The notes below the pieces were generated by a model that saw nothing but the letters and a program-made list of their open reading frames with translations, ran no database searches and was not told where the DNA came from. This document shows positions 33,783 to 43,842 of a stretch of DNA of 64,000 bases, in pieces; the first letter of the stretch is position 1, and each line of letters starts with the position of its first letter. The position numbers and the translations under genes were made by a program. Source of the stretch: Methylomonas sp. LL1 (GTDB lineage Bacteria > Pseudomonadota > Gammaproteobacteria > Methylococcales > Methylomonadaceae); contig NZ_CP064652.1 of the NCBI RefSeq assembly GCF_015711015.1, forward strand, positions 1-64,000, read 5' to 3'.

Positions 33783-35084
33783 ATGTCGCCTATGGAAAAG
33801 CGCATAGCCTTGGTTGATGCCAACAATTTTTACGTTTCATGTGAAAGGGTATTCCGACCTGATCTGAACGACAAGCCAGTGATCGTCTTGAGTAACAACG
33901 ATGGCTGTGTGGTGGCCAGAAGTGCCGAAGTGAAAGCGTTGGGGAGCATTAAAATGGGCGTGCCACTGTTTCAGATCCGCCATCTGGTTGAGCAGCACAA
34001 CATCCAAATTTTCTCATCCAATTATTCGTACTACGCGGACATGTCAGCCAGGGTCATGGCGACCCTGGAGGCCTTTACCCCCTGCATGGAAATCTATTCA
34101 ATTGACGAAGCGTTTCTTGATTTGACAGGCGTCTATCCGTGTCAATCCGACCCGATTGCTTACGGACAGCGCATCAAGCAAGCGGTGTTCCGCGCGACCG
34201 GCATTCCAGTCTGTGTCGGCATGGGGCCGACTAAGACCTTGGCCAAACTGGCCAACTTCGCCGCCAAGAAATGGCCAAAAACTCACGGCGTATTGGATGT
34301 ATCGGACCCGTTGCGCAGGGAAAAGCTAATGCGTATCGTACCGGTCAACGAGGTCTGGGGGATTGGCCCGCAACTCTCGCGCAAACTGGATCAACTCGGA
34401 ATCAAGACTGTCTGGGCGTTGGCCTGCCAACCGCCGGCGAAAATCCAGCAGCAATTCAGTGTGGTGGTGGCCCGGACGGTGATGGAATTGAACGGTATTG
34501 CCTGCTTGGACCTGGAAGAAGTGGCTCCGAATAAACAGCAAATCGTCTGTTCGCGCAGTTTCAGCCGCCGCTTAACCCACTACCATGAGTTATCCGCCGC
34601 GCTGGCCGAGTTCACCAGTCGGGCCACCGAAAAACTCAGGCAACAACAGTCGGTAGCCGGCAGCGTGACGATTTTCATTCGGACCAATGGCTTTGCCGAG
34701 CGCGAACCGCAATACCAGCGCAGTGCGAGTGCCAGGCTGGATCAAACCAGTCAGGATACTCGGGTGATCCTGGCGGTCGTGAATCGCTTGCTCAGTGCCA
34801 TTTACCAGCCTGGCTACGGGTATTACAAATGCGGGGTGCAAATTAGTCAGATTCAGTCGGATACCGCACCGGGACAAACTCAGTTGTTCGACTTTGCCGA
34901 CACGGATTTACCAACGGAAAACCGAGCCTTAATGAAAACGGTCGATCACATCAATCAGCGATTTCCTAAAGGCATTGCCATGGCCACGGCCCGCATCGAT
35001 CAAACCTGGAAACCCAAAGCAGAGCGGATGTCTCAACGGTATACCACTGACTGGCGGGAGTTAGTGTGTGTTCGCTGTAAATAG
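33783..35084 (+). CDS. umuC: UmuC-type Y-family DNA polymerase
   Basis: Catalytic subunit of a plasmid polymerase V, 433 residues from ATG 33783 (or 430 from 33792). Y-family motifs are [20 protein letters not shown] at the start and [14 protein letters not shown] with the catalytic Asp-Glu pair; the helix-hairpin-helix and little-finger region follow ([17 protein letters not shown]). The end has [18 protein letters not shown], typical of plasmid UmuC/RulB. RulB-type genes are frequent insertion targets on plasmids. A 340-base copy of its 5' part lies at 55335-55674. Confidence 0.93.
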   Translation: MSPMEKRIALVDANNFYVSCERVFRPDLNDKPVIVLSNNDGCVVARSAEVKALGSIKMGVPLFQIRHLVEQHNIQIFSSNYSYYADMSARVMATLEAFTPCMEIYSIDEAFLDLTGVYPCQSDPIAYGQRIKQAVFRATGIPVCVGMGPTKTLAKLANFAAKKWPKTHGVLDVSDPLRREKLMRIVPVNEVWGIGPQLSRKLDQLGIKTVWALACQPPAKIQQQFSVVVARTVMELNGIACLDLEEVAPNKQQIVCSRSFSRRLTHYHELSAALAEFTSRATEKLRQQQSVAGSVTIFIRTNGFAEREPQYQRSASARLDQTSQDTRVILAVVNRLLSAIYQPGYGYYKCGVQISQIQSDTAPGQTQLFDFADTDLPTENRALMKTVDHINQRFPKGIAMATARIDQTWKPKAERMSQRYTTDWRELVCVRCK

Positions 35085-35195
35085 GAGGCCCTATAAAGCT
35101 GGCACCCAGCGCATGGCTATGAGCCGATGACTAAACCATGATGATGGTCCCGATTGCATCCCCCGAGGACCCAAAATTCCTTTACGAAGCGGAAG

Positions 35196-35221
35196 AAACG
35201 GACTGTTAGCACAGACCGTTT
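35196..35221. terminator. Dyad between umuC and the next gene
   Basis: AAACGGACTGT and ACAGACCGTTT, 11-base arms with one mismatch around a TAGC loop, 111 bases after umuC. It could end the umuDC transcript or bind a regulator; no T tract follows. Confidence 0.4.
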
Positions 35222-35325
35222 CGACCTGTTCTGGCCGGAATACGCTTGGGCGTAATCCTTAACTGTAGCGTCTTTCAATCGAAAACCGGGGCGATTCACT
35301 GCCTGTAATGTTTAGGAGTTTTTAG

Positions 35326-36069
35326 GTGCTGAAAAGATACTTTTTTAGTATTTATTTTGTGTTGTTATCAGGTCTTGCATGGCCGTATGAATTCTCGACC
35401 ATCCAGGAAAATATCAAACCCGGTAACATTGTCATTATCGGCGAAAGCCACCAGAATACTGAGTCAATAGAACTGTTCACGTTTCTGGTTGATACTGCGC
35501 TTGAAAGACATCAATGCCTGACTGTCGGACTCGAGATTAATCTCGATCAACAATCCATAATTGATGCTGTAACGAAGGGGGAAGCCGATGTATCAGAGCT
35601 CAAAATACCTTATGCCATCGATCATGCAGGTATGCGAAAAATGATCGATTATCTGGCCAAGCTTAAATCAAGATTGCCATGCTTGGAAATCGAAGCCATT
35701 GATGCCGATCAGGATCGTGACGAACACATGGCCAGGCGCTTAGAGAAATTCCAAAGCGATAAGCCGATACTCGTTCTTCTGGGTGGGCTGCACACCTTAA
35801 AAAAAGTTAAGTGGACTGTCAAAAGCGGAGAACCCTTTGTTGCCGAGATTTTGGTCAACCATGGCTTTCGAGTTAGCTCCTACCCGCAACGTTGGCTACC
35901 TGAGAGGTGCGAGAACGGACAGGGCAGGTCAAGCCGATACGTTAATGCTGACGATCCGGAAGCCTTAACAATTCTGAATGAATCGCTCATGTCGCTGATC
36001 AACGCCAAGCGTCATCGATCAACGAAGGATGTTATCGACGGTTTTGTAGTTTGGGAATGTAATAGTTAG
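35326..36069 (+). CDS. Exported ChaN/Tiki-like protein
   Basis: A 247-residue protein with a signal peptide (MLKRYFFSIYFVLLSGLAWP). After it come IVIIGESHQNTESIEL and a later VLLGGLHTLKK, the paired ExH and GxxH signatures of the Tiki/TraB/ChaN superfamily (putative metal or haem-binding hydrolase fold). The EIN acidic strand and ALERHQCLTVGLE agree with that fold. The start is GTG at 35326, preceded by TTAGGAG. It is not part of an obvious operon. Its substrate is unknown; membership in the superfamily is my judgement from motifs. Confidence 0.7.
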   Translation: MLKRYFFSIYFVLLSGLAWPYEFSTIQENIKPGNIVIIGESHQNTESIELFTFLVDTALERHQCLTVGLEINLDQQSIIDAVTKGEADVSELKIPYAIDHAGMRKMIDYLAKLKSRLPCLEIEAIDADQDRDEHMARRLEKFQSDKPILVLLGGLHTLKKVKWTVKSGEPFVAEILVNHGFRVSSYPQRWLPERCENGQGRSSRYVNADDPEALTILNESLMSLINAKRHRSTKDVIDGFVVWECNS

Positions 36070-36218
36070 TTGTATTGCCCAACGAATAAACAATATAATT
36101 TAACCAGGCAGTTCAAAAACGAACGCCTGTATTTTTACCAGTTAGCTGAGCATTAAAGCTGGTTTCCAATGTGCACTCTAGTAGTGCCATGGGTAACTTT
36201 TGTTTTTTTGAGGCTATC

Positions 36219-36566
36219 ATGGCAAGATCACGCAAATCCCTAGTAAAACCCCGCTCTATCGCTTTTTCCCGTCAACGCGGTCGCTGTTACTATTGCGACC
36301 AACCGATGTTGACAGGGAACATCGTTGAATTTTCCGCCAAATACAAAATAACGCCTAATCAGGCCAAACTCTTAAGATGCACAGGTGAGCATCTTAAAGC
36401 TCATCATGAAGGTGGTTCAACCAAGCCAACTAATATCGTAGCGGCTTGCTGGTATTGTAATCACAAGCGACACCAACGGAAAAACCCACCTGATCCTGAA
36501 CAATACAGAGACTTAATTCAGAATCGTATGAGCCAGGGAGGGTGGCACAGTATAAGATTAAACTAG
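36219..36566 (+). CDS. HNH endonuclease-like protein
   Basis: A 115-residue basic protein with the HNH zinc-finger plan: CYYCDQPM near residue 26, GEHLKAHHEGGSTKPTNIVA in the middle as the catalytic H-(N)-part, and ACWYCNHKR as the second CxxC. The N-terminal 20 residues are basic. The start at 36219 gives MARSRKSLVK; the longer frame upstream lacks support. Proteins of this size occur as solitary genes on mobile DNA; a role in DNA cleavage or repair is inference. Confidence 0.8.
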   Translation: MARSRKSLVKPRSIAFSRQRGRCYYCDQPMLTGNIVEFSAKYKITPNQAKLLRCTGEHLKAHHEGGSTKPTNIVAACWYCNHKRHQRKNPPDPEQYRDLIQNRMSQGGWHSIRLN

Positions 36567-36951
36567 ACATTGCATCTGGTATTGATCGGACAACCGGCCA
36601 ATACCAGATTCCTTATTTGCAACTGAAATATATGCCGCTGACCATCGGCGGCAGACGGCCATTACCCGACCTTCGGGCTAACTATCCAATTTCAATAGTT
36701 CAGGCACCCGGTGACTCAGCCGAATGTCAGGTATTCGGCAAGAAAATTGACGGAATAACTGCGTCACCACGGCCAACAAGAGACAGCCACCAAATCGAAA
36801 ATCCAACTTTCTGAAAGTTCGCACTCAACCAGTAACCTGACGGTCATGAAAACACCAAGAGTTTCACGGGATACATGAGAGATGGGCCTTGTTACCTTGG
36901 CCCATCTCCAACTGCTCGGCAATACGCATCCTAGCGGTTCGGCGAAAGGGT
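36567..36951. other. Non-coding stretch with hairpin
   Basis: No convincing gene. A frame of 90 codons at 36542-36814 lacks a good start and any recognisable domain. A perfect ten-pair hairpin GAGATGGGCC/GGCCCATCTC lies at 36879-36908 with a ten-base loop, 44 bases beyond the stop of the minus-strand lipoprotein gene, and may terminate the cus operon. Confidence 0.6.
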
Positions 36952-37290
36952 TTACATCTGACGATGCATCGCTGCCATGCTCAAATTGGCTTCGGCGGCC
37001 TTTTCATAGGCATTGATCAGCACTCGGCAATGGCCTATCAGGCTGTCGGCCTGCTTACCGTAAATGTTGCTTTTCGACTGGTATTGGCTGAGTAGCTTTT
37101 TGTGTTCATCGACTTTCAGCTGTAGGTCCTTCGCTGCCTCTTCGTAATGTTTTGCCAACGCCTCATGATCGGCCTTGGTTGTCGCGCTTTGCACGGCCAG
37201 GTTCATATCCATCGGATGCGGGTTCATCTCGCTGCACGCTGCCAGTACGCCGGCAACTAACAACAAGCTAATCAGTAATTTTGTTTTCAT
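36952..37290 (-). CDS. Small methionine-rich lipoprotein of the cus operon
   Basis: A 112-residue lipoprotein. The signal ends in the lipobox GVLAAC, with Cys19 as the lipidated residue. Directly after it comes SEMNPHPMDMN, and the C-terminus is SMAAMHRQM, so both ends are rich in methionine and histidine, as in periplasmic copper or silver carriers. The middle is a helical hairpin-like stretch (EALAKHYEEAAKDLQLKVDE). It follows cusA by 91 bases on the same strand and stands where a CusF-type chaperone might be expected. A metal-carrier role is inference. Confidence 0.7.
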   Translation of the reverse strand: MKTKLLISLLLVAGVLAACSEMNPHPMDMNLAVQSATTKADHEALAKHYEEAAKDLQLKVDEHKKLLSQYQSKSNIYGKQADSLIGHCRVLINAYEKAAEANLSMAAMHRQM

Positions 37291-37381
37291 GGGTTTTCTC
37301 CAGATTAATTAATGGTGAAAAGAACGTTTTTTCATGTCAGTGTCGTGGCCCCCTTTTTTAATAAAGTCATTAGATCAGTAT

Positions 37382-40300
37382 TTAGACTTCTTCTGGATTG
37401 CGTCTCTCCTGAAACTGCAACACTAGACTGTAAATCACCGGAAACACCAAAAGGCTCAGTATCAAAACCGTCAACATGCCGCCAAAGGCCGGCGCCGCGA
37501 CGCGTTGAGTGACATCGGCACCGGTGCCGGTCGCCCACATGATGGGCATCAGGCCGATGATATTGGCCTGCGAAGTAATCGCTACCGGCCGCACCCGCAG
37601 CGCCGTCGCCGCTTCGCTGGCCGCCCTAATTTCCTCGCCGGTCAGTGGCGCCTGTTTTTGCGCCCGCAGTTTATCGATTTCAATGTCGATAAAACTCAGC
37701 ACCATCACCCCGGTTTCGGCCGCGGTGCCGGCCAGGGCGATGAAGCCGACGTAGACGGCAATCGACAGGTTGAAGTTCAGCCAATATACGAACCAGATAC
37801 CGCCAATCAGACTGAACGGAATCGCCAACATCACTATCGCAGGCTCGGTGATATTGCGAAAAGCGGTGTACAGCAGGATGAAAATCAGCAGCAAGGTGAT
37901 CGGCACCACGATGCGCAAGCGTTCCGCCGCACGCTGCATGTATTCGAATTGACCCGACCAGGTGACGGTATAACCGGCTGGCAGTGTGACATTTTCGGCT
38001 AAGGTTTTTTTTGCCTGCTCCACATAACCGCCGATGTCCGAGGTTTTTAGGTCGACATAAATCCAGGCGTTGGGCCGCGCATCCTCGGTTTTTATGACAT
38101 CGGTGCCGCGTTTGAAGTTGATGTCCGCCACCGCCGTCAAAGGAATCTGACTGCCTGTCGGGGTGGGAATCAACACCCGCCGCAAGGCTTCCGGGTTATC
38201 GCGCAAATCGCGCGGGTAACGCAGGTTGACCGGATAGCGCTCCAGTCCTTCGACCGTCTCGGTGATGTTCATGCCGCCGATCGCGGTTTGGATCACATCC
38301 TGCACGTCGCCGACGGTCAGGCCGTAACGCGCCGCCGCTTCGCGGTTGATGTCGAAATCCAGGAAATAGCCGCCGACGGCCCGGTCGCCATAGGCCGATA
38401 GCGTGTCCGGCAAGGTTTTCATGGCCTGCTCGATTTGCAGCGACAGGGTTTGCAGCACGTTCAGATCGGGGCCGGACACCTTGATACCCACCGGGGTCTT
38501 GATGCCGGTAGACAGCATGTCTATCCGGGTTTTGATGGGCATGGTCCAGGCGTTGGCCAGTCCGGGGAAATGAATGGCTTTGTCCATTTCATCCATCAAT
38601 TGCCGGGTGGTCTTGTTCGGATCGGGCCATTGGTCTTGCGGTTTGAGCTGGATGGTGGTTTCCACCATCATCAGCGGCGCGGCATCGGTGGCGGTTTCCG
38701 CCCGGCCGATCTTGCCGAACACATGATGCACCTCGGGAAAGGTCTTGATGATCTTGTCGGTCTGTTGCAACACCTCCTTGGCTTTGGTGATGGAGATGCC
38801 GGGAAAGGTGGTGGGCATATACAAAATGTCGCCTTCATCCAGCGGCGGCATGAACTCGCTACCCAGTTTGGATAAGGGATAGAGCGTAGAGGCCATCAAC
38901 AGCAGTGCCACGATTAGCGTCGCACCCCGCCAGCGCATCGCCACTTTTAAAACCGGCGAATGAATGGCGTGCAGGACGCGGTTGATCGGATTTTTGTGTT
39001 CGGGGATGATCTTGCCGCGCACAAAATAGCCCATCAACACCGGCACCAAGGTGATGGTCAAGATCGCCGCGGCGGCCATCGCATAGGTTTTGGTATATGC
39101 CAGTGGGCTGAACAGGCGGCCTTCCTGCGCTTCCATGGTGATGATGGGCAGGAAGGAGACGGTGATCACCAGCAAGGACGAAAACAAACCGGAGCCGACT
39201 TCGCGGGAGGCGTTGCCGATGGCCTGCCAACGTTCGTTCGAGGTCAGTTTCGCTTGCTTCTTCTCGGCCGCTTCGGCAAGGTGTTTGTGGGCATTTTCGA
39301 CCATTACCACGCCGCCATCGACCATGTCGCCTATCGCCAGCGCGATGCCGCCCAAGGACATGATGTTGGCGTTCATGCCTTGCCATTTCATTACGATGAA
39401 GGCCATCAATATGCCCAGCGGCAAGGTAATCACGATCACCAAGGCTGAGCGCAGATGCAGCAAAAACAAGGCCACCAAGGCGCAGACGATGATGAGTTCC
39501 TGCGTCAGCGCATCCTTTAATGTGTCTACCGCCCGTTCGATCAAACTGCCTCGGTCATAGACGGGGACGATTTCCACGCCTTCCGGCAGGCCTTTCTTGA
39601 GTTCATCCAGTTTTTTCCGCACGTCCTCGATGGTCGCCAAGGCATTTTCGCCGAAACGCATCACCACCACGCCGCCGGCCACTTCGCCTTCACCGTTGAG
39701 TTCGGTGACGCCGCGCCGCAGTTCCGGGCCGATCTGAACATGAGCGACATCCTGCAAGCGTATTGGCGTGCCGTTGGCGTCGACGCCCACCGGTATGGTG
39801 TTCAGATCGGCGATGGACTTGATGTAACCCAGGCCCCTGACCATGTATTCGGTTTCACCGACTTCCAGCAGACGCCCGCCGACATCGTTGTTGGAGCGCT
39901 TGATCGCCATCATCACCGTGGATAAGGCAATGTCATAGGCTTGCAGGGCGTTGGGATCGACTTCCACCTGATATTGCTTGACGTAACCGCCGACCGAAGC
40001 GACCTCAGAAACGCCGGGCACGGTCTGCAAGGGATAGCGCAGATACCAGTCCTGAATCGAACGCAGTTGCGCCAGATCGTGCTTGCCGGTCTTGTCCACC
40101 AAGGCATATTCGTAGATCCAGCCGACGCCGGTGGCATCCGGCCCTAAAGTCGGCGTGACGTTTTGCGGCAGGCGATTTTTCACATAGTTGAGATATTCCA
40201 ACACCCGCGACCGCGCCCAATAGATGTCGGTGCCGTCTTCGAAAATCACATAAACGAACGACAAACCGAAGAACGAATAACCGCGTACCACCTTGGCATG

Positions 40301-40531
40301 CGGCACGGCCAGCATGGCGGTGGTCAAGGGATAGGTCACCTGGTTTTCGACTACCTGCGGCGACTGGTCGGCATAGTCGGTGAAGATGATCACCTGCACG
40401 TCGGACAAATCCGGTATCGCATCCAGCGGCATGTTCTTGAACGACCAAACCCCGCCGATGGCCAGCATAATCGCTCCCAGCAACACCATGAAGCGGTCTT
40501 TTAGTGCGCTATTGATGATGAAGTCAGTCAT
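37382..40531 (-). CDS. cusA: CusA/SilA-type copper-silver efflux RND transporter
   Basis: Inner membrane proton-driven RND pump, 1049 residues, the usual length for heavy-metal exporters. The monovalent-cation signature is GGIALAIGDMVDGGVVMVEN in the fourth membrane helix region, unlike the DFGxxxDGAVVxVEN of CzcA. Methionines used for metal in CusA are conserved in context: SEFMPPLDEGDILYMPTT, APLMMVETTIQLKPQ and RIDMLSTGIKTP. It overlaps the end of cusB by eight bases, so translation is coupled. The pump would export Cu(I)/Ag(I) with CusB and CusC across both membranes. Confidence 0.94.
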   Translation of the reverse strand: MTDFIINSALKDRFMVLLGAIMLAIGGVWSFKNMPLDAIPDLSDVQVIIFTDYADQSPQVVENQVTYPLTTAMLAVPHAKVVRGYSFFGLSFVYVIFEDGTDIYWARSRVLEYLNYVKNRLPQNVTPTLGPDATGVGWIYEYALVDKTGKHDLAQLRSIQDWYLRYPLQTVPGVSEVASVGGYVKQYQVEVDPNALQAYDIALSTVMMAIKRSNNDVGGRLLEVGETEYMVRGLGYIKSIADLNTIPVGVDANGTPIRLQDVAHVQIGPELRRGVTELNGEGEVAGGVVVMRFGENALATIEDVRKKLDELKKGLPEGVEIVPVYDRGSLIERAVDTLKDALTQELIIVCALVALFLLHLRSALVIVITLPLGILMAFIVMKWQGMNANIMSLGGIALAIGDMVDGGVVMVENAHKHLAEAAEKKQAKLTSNERWQAIGNASREVGSGLFSSLLVITVSFLPIITMEAQEGRLFSPLAYTKTYAMAAAAILTITLVPVLMGYFVRGKIIPEHKNPINRVLHAIHSPVLKVAMRWRGATLIVALLLMASTLYPLSKLGSEFMPPLDEGDILYMPTTFPGISITKAKEVLQQTDKIIKTFPEVHHVFGKIGRAETATDAAPLMMVETTIQLKPQDQWPDPNKTTRQLMDEMDKAIHFPGLANAWTMPIKTRIDMLSTGIKTPVGIKVSGPDLNVLQTLSLQIEQAMKTLPDTLSAYGDRAVGGYFLDFDINREAAARYGLTVGDVQDVIQTAIGGMNITETVEGLERYPVNLRYPRDLRDNPEALRRVLIPTPTGSQIPLTAVADINFKRGTDVIKTEDARPNAWIYVDLKTSDIGGYVEQAKKTLAENVTLPAGYTVTWSGQFEYMQRAAERLRIVVPITLLLIFILLYTAFRNITEPAIVMLAIPFSLIGGIWFVYWLNFNLSIAVYVGFIALAGTAAETGVMVLSFIDIEIDKLRAQKQAPLTGEEIRAASEAATALRVRPVAITSQANIIGLMPIMWATGTGADVTQRVAAPAFGGMLTVLILSLLVFPVIYSLVLQFQERRNPEEV

Positions 40532-41828
40532 GGTTATGCGCTCCCGACCCCGGCGTTGCTGGCGGCTGCGCTGCCGTGGGCTCCAGCATTTTGGCGGTGG
40601 CTTCGTTCAGCTTGGACTCGGAATCGATCAGGAATTGCGCCGAGGTGACGACTTCTTCGCCGGCAGCTAAACCGCCAATGATGGCAATGTTGTCATCGGA
40701 CGATAAACCCGTTGTCACCCGGCGCGGCTCGAATTTACCGGGGGCGCGCACCACCAAGACCTGAGTCTGCGCGCCGGAGCGGATCACCGCCTCGGCGGGA
40801 ATAACCACCGCATCCAGTCGCTTGCCGGCATGGATGGTGACTTCGGCGAACATATCGGGTTTCAACAGCAAGTCGGCATTGTCGAAGACCAGCCGCACTT
40901 TAATGGTCCGGGTCTTGGCTTCGGCATAGGGATAGATAAACGCCAACCGGCCCTTGAAGGTGCGGCCCGGCACGCCGGCCAAGCGCATTTCGACCGGGTC
41001 GCCTTCTTTTACCCAGGGCAGTTCGTACTCGTAAATTTCGGCGTATACCCAAACCGTGGAAAGGTCGGCGATCATGTACAGCTCGGTTTCCGGCGTGACG
41101 TATTGGCCTTCCCGTGCGCCGATGTTGATGACGATGCCGTCCGCCGGGGTATGAATATGCAGGCTCTTTTTAATGGATTGGCTGTCCGTCAATTCGTGCA
41201 GTTGATGGGCCGGCACATCCAGCAGCTTCAAGCGTTCTCTTGAGCTTTTGACCAGTTCTTCCGCGCCGCGGCGGATGTCTTCGATCGGGCTTTTTTTCAG
41301 CACCTTGAGATTGTTCAGCGCCAGCACATATTCCTGTTGGCTGGCCACCAGTTGCGGGGAATAAATGCTCAGCAGTTCCTCATTCTTCCTGACCCTTTGC
41401 CCGGTCTTATCGGCGCGCAAGGTTTCGATCCAGCCTTCGGTTTTGGGATGCAGCCGGACGATATGCTCTTCGTCATAAGCCACCCGGCCGACGGCGCGTA
41501 CCACATGAGTGAGCAAGCTTTGTCTGGCAAACGCGGTCCGCACGCCGATGTTTTGCACCGTGGCGGCATCGATTCTCACGGCGCCGGCCGAATCGTCGGC
41601 TTTGTCCTCCTCGTCCGCAAAGACAGGCAGATAATCCATGCCCATATTGTCTTTGGCCGGCACTGGCGACGTCACCGAGGGATTCATCGGGCTTCGATAA
41701 AACAGAGGTTTCCTGTCCTCCGCCGGTTGAACAACCGATTCCTGTTTGGGTGATTGCGCCAACCAATAGCCGCCCACCAAGCCTATCCCCAGCGTCACCG
41801 TGGCGGTCAATAACAGTTGCTTATTCAT
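40524..41828 (-). CDS. cusB: CusB-type periplasmic adaptor
   Basis: Membrane fusion protein of 434 residues joining the RND pump to the outer membrane channel. It has an N-terminal membrane anchor (LLLTATVTLGIGLVGGYWLA) and then the metal-binding region FYRSPMNPSVTSPVPAKDNM with GMDYLPVF, the CusB methionine motif. Barrel-sandwich and beta-barrel parts are visible as HTPADGIVINIGAREGQYV and LSTVWVYAEIYEYE. The chosen ATG at 41828 overlaps cusC by eight bases. The last residues GSGAHNHD are histidine-containing. Confidence 0.92.
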   Translation of the reverse strand: MNKQLLLTATVTLGIGLVGGYWLAQSPKQESVVQPAEDRKPLFYRSPMNPSVTSPVPAKDNMGMDYLPVFADEEDKADDSAGAVRIDAATVQNIGVRTAFARQSLLTHVVRAVGRVAYDEEHIVRLHPKTEGWIETLRADKTGQRVRKNEELLSIYSPQLVASQQEYVLALNNLKVLKKSPIEDIRRGAEELVKSSRERLKLLDVPAHQLHELTDSQSIKKSLHIHTPADGIVINIGAREGQYVTPETELYMIADLSTVWVYAEIYEYELPWVKEGDPVEMRLAGVPGRTFKGRLAFIYPYAEAKTRTIKVRLVFDNADLLLKPDMFAEVTIHAGKRLDAVVIPAEAVIRSGAQTQVLVVRAPGKFEPRRVTTGLSSDDNIAIIGGLAAGEEVVTSAQFLIDSESKLNEATAKMLEPTAAQPPATPGSGAHNHD

Positions 41829-43104
41829 AAATGTCGTCCTCGCCCACATTCGCGCAGAGTTGCGCCAGTGCTTGCTGAGCTTCTGTGAAGGCTTTCCAGT
41901 ATTGAGTTTCGTATTCGAACAAGGTGATCTGGCTGCGCACCAGATTCAGAAAATCGACCTTGTTGACCTGATAGCCGGCCAGCATGGAGGCGACGGTTTG
42001 CCGGGCCTGCGGAATGATGCCGGTATCGAACAACACAAATTGCTGTTTGGCCCGCTGGTAATCGCTATGACTTTGGGTAATTTCAGAGCGAACCGCGTTC
42101 CATCGATCTTGCAGCGCATAGCGTTGTTGCATCAGCTCGCTGTTGCGCTGATCTATCATCTTGTTCTGCTTGCTGCCGGCAAAAATCGGTACGTTCATGC
42201 TGACGCCCAGACTGAGCAGATCGGAACGCCGGGTTCCGTCCGGCATGTTATCGCGGGCGCCATACGCCGCTTCGACATTGAAATCGGGCAATACGTCTTT
42301 TTCAGCCAGTTCCAGCTTCGATTGCGCGGCGTTAATGCCACGCCGCTCGCTTTCCAGCAGCGGCCTTGAGCTTTCCGCTTGTTGATACAGGCTGTCTTCC
42401 TGTCTGATTTCCGGCAGCTGTATTGAAATTGTGGCGGGTAATTGCACGGAGTTGTTGGCGGGTTGATCCAGCAAGGCGTTGAGCTTGGCCACGGTGCCGC
42501 GCCTCGTCCCGGCCAAATTGATTTTTTGATCGAGCAATTTGGATAACTCCAGTTGAGCCAGCAACACATCCTGCTGCAAGCCTTCGCCGACTTCGTATTT
42601 GCTTCTGGCGATATCGACGAACTGCTGCAATAAGCTGTGATTGTTGTTCACAATCTCCAGCGTTCGATCCAGATAAAAAACCTGCCACCACAGGGTTTTC
42701 ACGTCGCTCAACAAACGTAACCGTACTTCATCGGCATTGAGCGTTGCCGCTTCCGCTTCATACATCGCCGCCTGTTCGCGCAGCGCCAGTTTGCCGGGAA
42801 AAGGAATGGCCTGGGAGAGGCCAAAGCCGATTTGCGTCATGTCTTCCGGCCGGGTGCTGAAACTATTGGTCGGCAGGCTCATGGCATTGAAACTGATTTG
42901 CGGATCGGGCAGGCTGCCCTCTTGCGACGGAATCGCGGCCATCGCCTTGGCGCGAGCCAGCATTTGCGCCAGATCGGGATTATCCTGAGCGACTTTTTGA
43001 GTGGCGGCCTCAAGCGTTAATAGCGGTTGCTCCGCAGCGTCGACAACGCTACAGACGAAAAACAGCGTCGCCATCAGCAGACGCTTTAAATGAACAGATC
43101 TCAT
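41821..43104 (-). CDS. cusC: CusC-type outer membrane efflux channel
   Basis: TolC-family outer membrane factor of 427 residues, first of the cusCBA set. It has a signal peptide (LLMATLFFVCSVVDAAEQ), then the repeated coiled-coil halves typical of the family: LEAATQKVAQDNPDLAQML, QIGFGLSQAIPFPGKLALRE, and SLGVSMNVPIFAGSKQNKMI in the second half. The start at 43104 follows GAGGA; an upstream ATG at 43116 and a non-ATG start at 43146 are less likely. It is shorter than E. coli CusC, as in many environmental Cus/Czc channels. Confidence 0.9.
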   Translation of the reverse strand: MRSVHLKRLLMATLFFVCSVVDAAEQPLLTLEAATQKVAQDNPDLAQMLARAKAMAAIPSQEGSLPDPQISFNAMSLPTNSFSTRPEDMTQIGFGLSQAIPFPGKLALREQAAMYEAEAATLNADEVRLRLLSDVKTLWWQVFYLDRTLEIVNNNHSLLQQFVDIARSKYEVGEGLQQDVLLAQLELSKLLDQKINLAGTRRGTVAKLNALLDQPANNSVQLPATISIQLPEIRQEDSLYQQAESSRPLLESERRGINAAQSKLELAEKDVLPDFNVEAAYGARDNMPDGTRRSDLLSLGVSMNVPIFAGSKQNKMIDQRNSELMQQRYALQDRWNAVRSEITQSHSDYQRAKQQFVLFDTGIIPQARQTVASMLAGYQVNKVDFLNLVRSQITLFEYETQYWKAFTEAQQALAQLCANVGEDDIYE

Positions 43105-43221
43105 GATTGTCCTCATAAGCTCGTTATAGCAATGACGATCAACCAACAGGCTGACTTAGCCGATGTCGATCGTCTTAATGGGGATGGTTGTTTTTACGGC
43201 AAAACACCACCGTTGAACAGC

Positions 43222-43575
43222 TTAGAGGGTAATAATAGGCGGTTTTATATCCGGGGGGACAAGCAACGAAACCGATGTGAGTATTTCTCCAGCGCTATAG
43301 TGGCTAGAGATATGCGGTGGGATAAACCCAAAGGAGGATGTGATTGCGCAATCGACGCAAACATGAAAGCTGCAACTGGCTAGGTGTGCCTTTGCAGGCT
43401 GGCAATGATCGGAATGAGGTGAAATCGAATTACTTGAGTCACTCATCTCTGCGGCGGCAATGATTTGTGAAGCAGACAACTGACTAGCAAACTCGGAATA
43501 ATGATCAAACGCTACCGCAACAGGCATGATAGCCATCAGTACCAGGAGGATTGTGGTTAAGCGCTGTTTCACCAT
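43222..43575 (-). CDS. Small exported His/Cys-containing protein upstream of cusC
   Basis: A 117-residue protein with an N-terminal signal-like segment (TTILLVLMAIMPVAVAF). The middle has SISPHSDHCQPAKAHLASCS and FHVCVDCAITSS, with several His and Cys residues, and the end is hydrophobic. This kind of short exported gene commonly precedes metal efflux operons (DUF2946-like or CopL-like), but I cannot assign a family. It lies 117 bases upstream of cusC in the same direction and is probably co-transcribed. The gene-free stretch 43576-43842 holds its divergent promoter region. Confidence 0.6.
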   Translation of the reverse strand: MVKQRLTTILLVLMAIMPVAVAFDHYSEFASQLSASQIIAAAEMSDSSNSISPHSDHCQPAKAHLASCSFHVCVDCAITSSFGFIPPHISSHYSAGEILTSVSLLVPPDIKPPIITL

Positions 43576-43842
43576 GAAACTGAGTTTAGCTTATGAATGA
43601 TGATATGTGAATCTTTGTATGTGTTTAGACCACCAGTCGTCACTGAGTGCTGCCGACCCTCAGTAGTCATTTCGGTATCCGCTTACTGTCCGCATTTGAT
43701 TGTTCATCTGACGATCATCGCTAAGCCTTAATTCTGCTTGACCTTCCAACTATGTAAACCTTTAGATTGATGCCATCCAGATGGCCCCTGATACAAAGTA
43801 GCTATCCATGATTAAGATTCAAATGATTTTTAGGAGGTTGCA

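Noticed and set aside
36542-36814. 90-codon frame after the HNH gene
   Set aside because: It starts with GTG inside the end of the HNH gene, has no ribosome site and no recognisable domain.
38435-39560. Several plus-strand frames opposite cusA
   Set aside because: High-GC antisense frames rich in Gly, His and Gln that mirror the cusA codons.
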